DNA of 11,542 nt from Euryarchaeota archaeon UBA229 (GTDB lineage: Archaea > Thermoplasmatota > Poseidoniia > Poseidoniales > Poseidoniaceae), in NCBI GenBank assembly GCA_002505355.1, contig DAUW01000040.1:1-11542 (forward strand), written 5' to 3'. Shown in pieces: positions 1 to 7,256 of the stretch. A model generated the notes under the pieces. It saw nothing but the letters and a program-made list of their open reading frames with translations, searched no databases and was not told where the DNA came from. The translations under genes were made by a program, and so were the position numbers. Each line of letters starts with the position of its first letter. Position 1 is the first letter of the stretch.

Positions 1-3000
1 TTCTAGGTCCTGATCTAACTCAACGAAATCTGCTGGGTAGCCAGTATGTTTGACAACTACATCTATTACGGTACTAACTACATCTTCATGATCGGCGATG
101 GTTGACTCTATTGTTGACTCTTTGACTGCGGACTGAACAACGGTCTCTACTGGCGCTTTCTCAACCTCTTTCACATCCGCATCAATTTTAGCCACCTGGG
201 TCGGTGGTAGGTCAACAGAGTCACCCTCAAACTTCTCCGTTACTGACCATCCAGCCCCTTGAATGCCTCCATGTAGGTTATTTTTCCCGTCAACATATGA
301 GACTAATTTACCATCCAAGATACGTAGTACAACATCGTTTGAATTGGCCAATTGCCTAATCCAGATCATAAACTTCTTGCCATCAATTCGATCTCCATTA
401 ATTGGCCATCTGCGAACTAACGACAGAGCAATTTGAGAGCCAAATCCTGCGCCGAATCTCAAGCCATATTCTAAGTTTGGATAATAACCACCTTTTGATA
501 AGTTTAGATTGCCAAGTTCAGGGTCATTCTCTTGATGATTGGCAATGGGAGGAATTCTCCCAGTTAGCATCCCGTAAAGCATACTTGCATCTTCTATTCC
601 TACTGCCATTGGATGCCCAGTGAAGCCTTTGGTATTGGCGATAACCAACTTGTCTGCGCTGTCCCCAAACGTACTGCGCAGTGCTTTAACTTCAGATTGG
701 GCTGAACCACCACGAGCCGGAGTGTAGGTCTCATGGGAGAAGAACACGGTATTCGGTGCAATCTTATGTCTGTCTAGACTCCATGTTGACTCCATTGTAC
801 TGACAAATTTATCGACGGTTTCCGCAACATGTTCCACATCGAGCCGGGTTCCATGGTACGCTGAGTTGGCTATTGTTGTACCCAATAGTTCGGCAATCGG
901 TTGGACTCCTCGTTCGTCGGCTTTGGAATTTCTTTCAATGACGAAAGCCGCAGCCCCCATCCCCAGTATCAATCCATTTCTACGTCGATCAAATGGTAAA
1001 GCCGTCTCTTCAACGACATTATGAGTTGATGCAGCACCTGAAGCGGCAAATCCCCCGCCAATCCATTCCCATAAATCCTCTCCAGTAACATCATCAGCCG
1101 ATATGACGATTACGCGATCTGCTCTGCCTGTTTCAATCCAATCTTCTGCAACCCCAAAGGCCGCAGTAGCGGAGGCACACGCCAAATTAATCGTAGTATT
1201 TGGGCCTCTTATTCCGGTATATTGAGCAAATTGGGAATGGCCCATATTGAGCGTCTGAAAGAGGAACCTACGATCAAACCGACCCTCACCATCATCGCCA
1301 TTACGCTTAGCGTGTTTCATTGCCATTTGTAACCCTGGAAAGCATGATGCAAAGACAATACCTGTTCTATCGCGTTGCTTTTGAGGAACCTGCCAATTGG
1401 TAATCAACCTTAACCCTCCCTTGCCAATTTGTTCGACTGGCGTGAGTGGAATACCTGCATCCCTCAGAGCAATTAATCCAGAGGCAACTGCTAGTTGTGT
1501 GGTTATGTCCCAGGCCAGGACGACCTTTGGATCAATGCCAAATTCTGTGGCTAAATCAAACGCACCCTTGACTCCGGCGAGTTGTGGAACATCACCGAAT
1601 TCTGTGGCTTTTTCCATATTAACGGAGCCGTCTCTGCCTTTGATTAGGCGGACAATGTTCTTATCGAGGAGACGTTGCTTATATTCGTCAGTCACCTCAG
1701 AGATACAAGTCTCTCCACGGACCAGCCTCTCGAATACATCTTCTGAGAACACCCGTTCTCCACCCGGGAGACCAAGCGATATGCCGCTGATGACTATTGG
1801 ATCTGCTGCGCGACTAGGCTCGACCGGACTAGACTCATGCGTTATAGCGGCATTCTTGGTCACGGATTTCGTCAAATAACTGACGGGGGGTTTTCTAATC
1901 CAGCGAGCTAAATCTGCTGCAACTTCAGCCTTTGTTACATCATAATCCGAATCAGTCTCGCAGTCACGGGCAATTTTCTCCACCACCGCATTAATTGTCT
2001 GATTTGATAAGCCCAGTAGTGTCCGTAAATTGACCATCCCAGAGCAGAATTTTGCTGGGTAACCAGTGACTGGCGCTAGGCAATCACCAACATAAGCAAT
2101 TATTGCATCTTCTAAAGCAATAGTCACCACTGCCGTTTGATTAGATGAACTATTCTCTTGCGCAACTAATTTACCATCGCTGGCCATGTTTTGGTGATTT
2201 TGTGGTTGGGATACGGGGTCAGCCGGTTCGTTGTGATAAGCTTCTAATGGTCCTGCTCTGAACCCCTCGGATAACTCTGTAGAATCAGGTTTGGGCCACA
2301 GGAGTTCTTTACCAGTTAAATAAATACCAGCCAATGCCGTCAGGAAAGTGGCTATACCACCTTGTTTTGGGTGGTTTGTCATTATCGGTAAATGTGGTTT
2401 GTCTTCAAAGATTTGTGTCGCAAACATGCTCAACGCACGTTTTGGACCGACTTCAATGAAAACTCTGGCACCAGATTCGTACATCTTCTCCATTTGCGCG
2501 GTCCATTCGACGGAAGAGGCCATCTGCGGAGCTAGTTTTTCCAAAACAGTTGACTTTGCATCGTCACCTGACATCGGGTAAAATCCACCATCGTAGTTAG
2601 CAGTTATCGGAATCTGTGGCCAATTTATTTGCAGGGTCTCGAGGAATCGGCGTAGCGGCTCATTAGCTGGTGCTACAATTCGGGAGTGGAATGCATGTGA
2701 TGTAGCCAACTGGGTGGTTACGAAACCTTTTGCCTCAAAGCTACGCATTGCAGATTTTACTGGCTCGGTTTCTCCAGCGATAACGGTCATCTTTGGTGAA
2801 TTTTTATTTGCAGCAATAACATAACCATCGGTTTCATCGATAACTTTTGCAACATCCTCGTAAGGCGCAGTGACACTAGCCATAAGTCCCTTGTCATCAA
2901 TTTGTACGGAGCCCATTTCTGTCCCCCGTGCGGCAGACGCACGCAATGCTCCATCCATATCGAGGATACCCGATGACATCAGCGCAGCGTATTCCCCCAA

Positions 3001-5193
3001 TGAGTGACCAGCTACCATGTCAGGTTTTTGGCCGTGCGCATTGAGCAATCGCTCGATGGCAAGATCGGCAGTCAACATTGCAGGCTGAGTGTATTCAGTC
3101 TGCTTGAGTTTGTGCTCTGATTCTACTAGTTCCTCCTTCGTCAGGTTGCTGCGCAGAACGAAACTTGACAGGGTCTCGCCATCCAGTACGTCGACCATGG
3201 TTTCGTCGGATTTCTCCCACACTTTTTGCACCGCAGTATATCGTTTGAAAAGATCAAATGTCATACCGACATACTGGCTACCTTGGCCAGGGTACATGTG
3301 CGCAATTTTAGCGTTTGGAGGTAATATGGGTTCATCGGTTATCAATATCCCTTGAGATTGTAAAAAACCCCATTTATCTTTATCATCCATCGCTTTAATT
3401 GCTAACGCAACACGTTTTTCATACTCAGCCCAAGATGTTGCAATTATCGCCATACGATGGCTGTCTTGCCTGTTAAAGGCCGAGGCACTAAACAAATTGC
3501 TTGACAACCGTCTACCACGTGGATCCTCGTCAAATGATGGCCCCGAAAAGGAAATCCCCTCTAATTTGGCCGTAAGTTGTTGAATGTTGCTCGCTGAAAT
3601 AAGTAGTAGTCCTCCTTCTACCGACTTCATCTCCTCGTGAGTCATGCTTGGTTTTGCGGTATTATCGTGAATTGAGAGGACATTCTCTCCAGTGTTTGCT
3701 GAACCAGCAGGGTTTGCCCACTCTGTGAGTAAATTCTCGTGAAATTGTCGATTGAACGCTTCTAAGGCGATGTGAAAGTTAGTACCGCCAAAACCAAATG
3801 ACGAGATCCCTGCTCGCCGGGGGTGGTTTTGCGGTGGCACCCAATCTGTAGCCTCGGTTGGAACAAAGAACGGGATATTTGACCAGTCAACTGTCGGGTT
3901 TGGAGTCTCAAACCCTGCTGAAGGCGGGATTATACTGTTATGCAAAGCCAAGACTGCTTTCATTACACCTGCGATACCAGCTGCTGCTTTTAGGTGACCA
4001 ATCTGTGATTTAATCGAGCCAACTGCAACATGGTCTCCACCATTAAACCCGGTCCACAGGGTTGATAGGGATGATAATTCGGTAGCATCTCCAACCTTTG
4101 TCGAGGTCCCATGAGCCTCGACTAAATCAACTGTTGAGGCATTGTAACCCGCTTGTTGGTATGCTCGAGCAATAGCTTGAATTTGTCCTCGCTGACTAGG
4201 GGCGGTTATTCCTTTACCCCTGCCGTCTGATGAACCGCCAACCCCTCGGATCACAGCGTGAATTGTGTCGCCGTCATTCATCGCATCTTTGAGTCGCTTG
4301 AGGACCATCGCACCGGCACCTTCGCCCATGACGAAGCCGTTTGCTTTTGCATCAAATGGCGTTGAATGGCTAGGTGACAATGCTCCAATAGCGCTGAATT
4401 TCGCAAATGTGGCTGGATCCATAGTTCGGTCTGACGCACCAGCCAACATGAGGTCAACCTGGCGGTTTTGTAACAGTCGACAGGCATCTAAAATTGCGGC
4501 CATTGACGAGGCACAGGCGGCATCTGTAGCATAGTTGGGACCTTGTAGGTTGAGTAAATTTGCGACTCTTCCCGAAACTACGTTCGCCAATTCACCCGGC
4601 ATAGTGTCTTCATCAATTCTCGGACTGCGCTCAACTAATTCAGCTTTGAACTCATCAGCATTTTCCTGTGGCAAACCGTGCTTAATCGCCACATTCTTGG
4701 TGTGATTAGACCAAACTCGGATGTTGGATAGATTTCGATTTTCACCGCCCAAAGCATTGGCAAAGATGACTCCACACCTGGAACGATCAAAATCCTTTGA
4801 CTCGCCATCATAACCGGCGTGCTCTAGAGCCGCAGCTGAGACTTCTACTGCCCACAACTGACAAGGGTCAATTTGACCAAGCGTTCCCGGTGGTTGGCGC
4901 CAGCGACGCCAATTAAATTCAAAATTCTCGACGAATGCGCCAATCTTCGAATAGGTATAACCCTCTTCGATATTACCTGGCTCCCCCGGTTTCCAAAAAT
5001 CTTCTATTTTTCCGGGCCATCTTTCTTGTTCAACGCTCTTGATACTAACTTTCGCCTGCTTAATGTTCTGCCAAAATTGATTGATATCACCAGCATCGGG
5101 CATCAACGCTCCAAGACCAATTACGGCTATCGGTTCAAATCTGCCTTGTTCCAACCCTTCAGCAACCTTTCCGTCTGCTGTTGTAATATTCAG
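1..5193 (-). CDS. Type I fatty acid/polyketide synthase, KS-AT-ACP*-KS-ACP..., 3' end beyond the window
   Basis: Large multidomain synthase that would condense malonyl units on carrier domains to build a fatty acid or polyketide. The frame stays open to base 1 (about 1,731 codons). Numbering from the CTG at 5193: KS1 spans about 20-470 with Cys227 (DAACASS), His361 (VEAHGT) and His400 (SQIGHLKAAAG). Its style (PPGTLGQIDP, MPGELANVVSGR) resembles PfaA of polyunsaturated fatty acid synthases. AT spans about 630-925 with GQGSQ at 636, Ser731 (GHSLGEY) and HAFH at 833-836, the motif of malonyl-specific ATs. An ACP-like domain at about 1030-1100 has SN where DS is expected (Asn1064). KS2 begins near 1132 with Cys1339 (NLACASATAAF), His1487 (SHETYTP) and His1527 (GFTGHPM). 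An acidic, Glu/Val-rich linker then leads to the start of an ACP (TGYPADFVELDQDLE). No KR, DH or ER is visible. There is no ATG upstream of KS1: CTG 5193, ATT 5187 or TTG 5154 are candidates, and ATG 5103 would cut into KS1. The exact product is unknown. Confidence 0.93.
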   Translation of the reverse strand, partial: MNITTADGKVAEGLEQGRFEPIAVIGLGALMPDAGDINQFWQNIKQAKVSIKSVEQERWPGKIEDFWKPGEPGNIEEGYTYSKIGAFVENFEFNWRRWRQPPGTLGQIDPCQLWAVEVSAAALEHAGYDGESKDFDRSRCGVIFANALGGENRNLSNIRVWSNHTKNVAIKHGLPQENADEFKAELVERSPRIDEDTMPGELANVVSGRVANLLNLQGPNYATDAACASSMAAILDACRLLQNRQVDLMLAGASDRTMDPATFAKFSAIGALSPSHSTPFDAKANGFVMGEGAGAMVLKRLKDAMNDGDTIHAVIRGVGGSSDGRGKGITAPSQRGQIQAIARAYQQAGYNASTVDLVEAHGTSTKVGDATELSSLSTLWTGFNGGDHVAVGSIKSQIGHLKAAAGIAGVMKAVLALHNSIIPPSAGFETPNPTVDWSNIPFFVPTEATDWVPPQNHPRRAGISSFGFGGTNFHIALEAFNRQFHENLLTEWANPAGSANTGENVLSIHDNTAKPSMTHEEMKSVEGGLLLISASNIQQLTAKLEGISFSGPSFDEDPRGRRLSSNLFSASAFNRQDSHRMAIIATSWAEYEKRVALAIKAMDDKDKWGFLQSQGILITDEPILPPNAKIAHMYPGQGSQYVGMTFDLFKRYTAVQKVWEKSDETMVDVLDGETLSSFVLRSNLTKEELVESEHKLKQTEYTQPAMLTADLAIERLLNAHGQKPDMVAGHSLGEYAALMSSGILDMDGALRASAARGTEMGSVQIDDKGLMASVTAPYEDVAKVIDETDGYVIAANKNSPKMTVIAGETEPVKSAMRSFEAKGFVTTQLATSHAFHSRIVAPANEPLRRFLETLQINWPQIPITANYDGGFYPMSGDDAKSTVLEKLAPQMASSVEWTAQMEKMYESGARVFIEVGPKRALSMFATQIFEDKPHLPIMTNHPKQGGIATFLTALAGIYLTGKELLWPKPDSTELSEGFRAGPLEAYHNEPADPVSQPQNHQNMASDGKLVAQENSSSNQTAVVTIALEDAIIAYVGDCLAPVTGYPAKFCSGMVNLRTLLGLSNQTINAVVEKIARDCETDSDYDVTKAEVAADLARWIRKPPVSYLTKSVTKNAAITHESSPVEPSRAADPIVISGISLGLPGGERVFSEDVFERLVRGETCISEVTDEYKQRLLDKNIVRLIKGRDGSVNMEKATEFGDVPQLAGVKGAFDLATEFGIDPKVVLAWDITTQLAVASGLIALRDAGIPLTPVEQIGKGGLRLITNWQVPQKQRDRTGIVFASCFPGLQMAMKHAKRNGDDGEGRFDRRFLFQTLNMGHSQFAQYTGIRGPNTTINLACASATAAFGVAEDWIETGRADRVIVISADDVTGEDLWEWIGGGFAASGAASTHNVVEETALPFDRRRNGLILGMGAAAFVIERNSKADERGVQPIAELLGTTIANSAYHGTRLDVEHVAETVDKFVSTMESTWSLDRHKIAPNTVFFSHETYTPARGGSAQSEVKALRSTFGDSADKLVIANTKGFTGHPMAVGIEDASMLYGMLTGRIPPIANHQENDPELGNLNLSKGGYYPNLEYGLRFGAGFGSQIALSLVRRWPINGDRIDGKKFMIWIRQLANSNDVVLRILDGKLVSYVDGKNNLHGGIQGAGWSVTEKFEGDSVDLPPTQVAKIDADVKEVEKAPVETVVQSAVKESTIESTIADHEDVVSTVIDVVVKHTGYPADFVELDQDLE

Positions 5194-5196
5194 ATT

Positions 5197-5203
5197 ACCA
5201 CCT
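5197..5203 (-). promoter_or_regulatory. Ribosome binding site of the synthase, overlapping the fabI stop
   Basis: The minus-strand sequence reads AGGTGGT, and its first base is the last base of the fabI UGA stop. The same AGGTGGTA octamer precedes fabI. It sits 3 nt before CTG 5193 and 9 nt before ATT 5187, whereas it lies about 43 nt before TTG 5154. This favours a start at CTG or ATT and suggests translation coupled to fabI termination. No experimental start is available, so the assignment is inference. Confidence 0.5.
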
Positions 5204-5997
5204 CAATTATTCATTATTGTTTCTGGAACCATGGTTATTGAGTAACCCGCATCGACATAGATACACTGACCAGTTACTCCACTGGACAATGGGCTTGCCA
5301 ACCACAAGGTTGCGCCAGCAACATCGTCTTGATTGACGTTTCTTCGCAACGGAGCATTCTGTTCGACATGGTCTAGGATATTTTCAAAACCCGGTATTCC
5401 AGAAGCCGCAATCGTTCGAATTGGTCCCGAAGAAATCGCATTAACTCGGTGGCCTTCAGGTCCTAGATGGCAGGCTAATTCTCGTGTCCAGCACTCCAAA
5501 GCAGCCTTCGCCATTGACATTATGCCGTAAGACGGAACATATCTGTTCGATGCCGCATATGTGAGAGTAATTGTTGAGGAGTTTGGGTTGAGGTACGGGA
5601 GGCCAAACTTTAGACAGCGTTGTAATGAGTTGGCAGAAATAGTCATTGCAGTATTAATGTCTTGATCCTCGACAAATAAAATAGGTCTATCGAAGCAGGT
5701 TCTTGGTGCAAATCCAATTGCATGAATCATAATATCTGCCTTTTTACCGGGATTTTCGGCACTAAAGGCATCGTAGAATTCCTTTGTTGTCGCGTCGTTG
5801 GCAACATCGAGGGGGTAAAAACCAGCAATTTGTGGCAATTTATCTTTTAATTGAAAAATCCTACTTCGAAAGCGCTTTTGATAGCCTAAGTATAGAGTAA
5901 CACCACTCTCAGCGAGCATCTTGCATATCGCCCAAGCGATTGAATCCTCACTAGCAACACCGAAAATGAATGCCGTCTTTCCACTCAGGTTCAACAT
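5203..5997 (-). CDS. fabI: Enoyl-[acyl-carrier-protein] reductase, FabI type
   Basis: Short-chain dehydrogenase/reductase that reduces the trans-2 double bond of enoyl-ACP, the last step of each elongation round; cytoplasmic. The 264 aa match the FabI family length. Visible motifs are the FabI-type cofactor loop GVASEDSIAWAI (13-24), Asp64 (LDVANDA), HAIGFAP (92-98), and the catalytic pair Tyr157 and Lys164 in YGIMSMAK with the extra FabI Tyr147. The GPIRTIAASGIPGF stretch (191-204) is also characteristic. After Gln40 comes a basic KRFR run, where NADH-using E. coli FabI is less basic, so NADPH use is possible (inference). An ATG at 6063 would add 22 residues. ATG 5997 is preferred because MLNLSGKT aligns with the usual FabI N-terminus and AGGTGGT lies 6 nt upstream. 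The synthase follows immediately in the same frame. FabI is a bacterial-type gene, so ancient transfer into the archaeal line is likely. Confidence 0.95.
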   Translation of the reverse strand: MLNLSGKTAFIFGVASEDSIAWAICKMLAESGVTLYLGYQKRFRSRIFQLKDKLPQIAGFYPLDVANDATTKEFYDAFSAENPGKKADIMIHAIGFAPRTCFDRPILFVEDQDINTAMTISANSLQRCLKFGLPYLNPNSSTITLTYAASNRYVPSYGIMSMAKAALECWTRELACHLGPEGHRVNAISSGPIRTIAASGIPGFENILDHVEQNAPLRRNVNQDDVAGATLWLASPLSSGVTGQCIYVDAGYSITMVPETIMNN

Positions 5998-6003
5998 CGC
6001 GCT

Positions 6004-6010
6004 ACCACCT
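6004..6010 (-). promoter_or_regulatory. Ribosome binding site of fabI
   Basis: AGGTGGT on the minus strand ends 6 nt before ATG 5997. It matches the core of the archaeal anti-Shine-Dalgarno complement (GGAGGTGAT) in part. It decides the fabI start against the longer ATG at 6063, whose extra codons run through the inverted repeat at 6040-6058. Confidence 0.6.
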
Positions 6011-6039
6011 ATTACAAAGGTAGCAGACCACACTCGCTC

Positions 6040-6058
6040 TTTGACTGTTACCGTCAAA
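6040..6058. promoter_or_regulatory. 19-bp inverted repeat upstream of fabI, candidate operator
   Basis: On the plus strand the sequence is TTTGAC, a 7-nt spacer (TGTTACC), then GTCAAA: two perfect 6-bp arms. Its near edge lies about 42 nt upstream of the fabI ATG, a position where a dimeric regulator could act on fabI and the synthase. No known regulator is recognised. As RNA it could form only a weak hairpin, so a DNA-binding site is the more likely reading. This is inference from symmetry and position. Confidence 0.35.
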
Positions 6059-6095
6059 ACCATCGAAAATACGACAAATGTACGGTGACAGATTT

Positions 6096-6108
6096 TAGCG
6101 AATCGCTA
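6096..6108. repeat. Short palindrome TAGCG-AAT-CGCTA between the surface-protein gene and fabI
   Basis: Two perfect 5-bp arms around a 3-nt loop, starting 7 nt after the TAA stop of the upstream gene in the minus-strand direction. It may be a small hairpin at the 3' end of that transcript or a protein site. It is not followed by the T-run expected of an archaeal terminator, so a terminator call is not supported. Confidence 0.3.
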
Positions 6109-6115
6109 GACTAAA

Positions 6116-7192
6116 TTAGAATTCATCAAGTAGATCATCGAATTCATCGGTTGCTAAATCAATGTCATCTAAATCGTTGAATAAATCATCAAACTCATCC
6201 TGTTCAGGTTCATCTAGTTCAATAGTCGGCTGCTGGTCTTCCTTCTTCGCAGCTCGCTTACGGATTGACCGGGAAACCACGCCTAACAGCAAGAATAAGA
6301 GAATTACTGCACCTGCAATTGCACCATAAAGCATCAAATCGTCTTCACCAACCTCGCTGATGCCCCCGGTTAAGGTTCCAGATGATTGGGTTGATTCGAC
6401 CGACACAGGAATCATTGTTTCACTCAAATCAGCAGTTGCGTCGTTAGTACTGCTGGCTTGAAATCTGAAATCAAAATTAGTGGTTTCGTCTAAATCACTC
6501 GGCGCCAGAATTTTTATTTCTCGCATGCTAGAAGTTGCGCCCATTGCCAAATCCTCTGCAACAAACTCAGAACCTATGAAACTGAATCCTTGTTGCTTCA
6601 AGTCATTGAGGTTAGCGATATCTACTCTGACTCGGTCGTTGTCATTACCCTTATTGGTGAACTGTAGATTGATGGTGAATTCACTGCCAGAATCTACTTT
6701 TCTGGTTGAGACATCATTGATTCTTAATTCAACTGCTCCATAAGTAGCAATTTCTAAGGAATCAGAGAATGAGTCATTTTCTCTTGGGAACGGTTCATTC
6801 AGCGGGATTGAATTCCATTCTGTTACCGTTGCAAAGATCTCGAAATCATAACTATTACTGGATGATTGTTTTGTCGTACCACTAAATGTCACGGTGAATT
6901 CCTCAGTTTCACCAGCCTCAACGCTATATTCTCCCGTGGCACCTAGCATATCGGCCGTTGCTCCACCACTCCATTCATTAGTAATCTCAATCTTTGATGC
7001 TCCCACGCTTGCAGTATTCTCGATTGTGCAAGTCATTTCTACCGGTGCATACCCGGCTGGGCTAACATCCATTTCTGCCGGTGAATTACAATCGAGATTC
7101 ACGCCAAATACTGGATTTTGCGCGGAAGAGTGTGGAATCAGTGGTAGTAGGAATACCACTACAAGCATCATTGCTATCCCAGTGCGCTTCAT
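6116..7192 (-). CDS. Secreted single-pass membrane-anchored surface protein
   Basis: Predicted cell-surface protein of 358 aa with unknown ligand. It begins with a clear signal peptide (MKRTG, then a hydrophobic core and likely cleavage after HSSA, about residue 24). An ectodomain rich in beta-strand follows, with two stretches resembling CARDB/NEW3-type Ig-like domains; one has the pattern GSEFTINLQFTNKGNDND. One membrane helix (about 287-306) precedes a basic stop-transfer patch SIRKRAAKK. The tail is very acidic (DDLFNDLDDIDL and similar runs). The frame is open up to ATG 7294. ATG 7192 gives a classic signal peptide. ATG 7249 lies 7 nt after the stop of the upstream hydrolase, with GGGGAAGAGTGA before it, and would only lengthen the n-region, so the start is uncertain. 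It is the last gene of the rightward block. The tail may contact cytoplasmic partners, but function is unknown. Confidence 0.85.
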   Translation of the reverse strand: MKRTGIAMMLVVVFLLPLIPHSSAQNPVFGVNLDCNSPAEMDVSPAGYAPVEMTCTIENTASVGASKIEITNEWSGGATADMLGATGEYSVEAGETEEFTVTFSGTTKQSSSNSYDFEIFATVTEWNSIPLNEPFPRENDSFSDSLEIATYGAVELRINDVSTRKVDSGSEFTINLQFTNKGNDNDRVRVDIANLNDLKQQGFSFIGSEFVAEDLAMGATSSMREIKILAPSDLDETTNFDFRFQASSTNDATADLSETMIPVSVESTQSSGTLTGGISEVGEDDLMLYGAIAGAVILLFLLLGVVSRSIRKRAAKKEDQQPTIELDEPEQDEFDDLFNDLDDIDLATDEFDDLLDEF

Positions 7193-7256
7193 GGTGACCG
7201 TGTCATCGGTATGAACATTCATTGATGAATGTGATGGAAAAATGTCCATGATTTGT

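Noticed and set aside
4278..4487. Minus-strand open frame of 69 aa inside KS1
   Set aside because: It is out of frame with the synthase, whose KS1 motifs continue across the whole interval.
402..5241. Several plus-strand open frames opposite the synthase (for example 1397-1879, 3089-3355, 4265-4534, 4873-5241)
   Set aside because: They lie antisense to conserved KS, AT and ACP domains, show no recognisable motifs, and are low-complexity Ser/Thr/Arg-rich translations typical of shadow frames.
5998..6063. Extended fabI start at ATG 6063
   Set aside because: The 22 added residues have no match to the FabI N-terminus, run through the inverted repeat, and the AGGTGGT site points to ATG 5997.
6096..6108. 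Transcription terminator after the smaller surface-protein gene
   Set aside because: The stem is only 5 bp and no T-run follows on the minus strand.
5998..6115. TATA/BRE promoter for fabI
   Set aside because: The gap has AT-rich patches, but no sequence close to the archaeal TATA consensus at a convincing distance, so no promoter is called.
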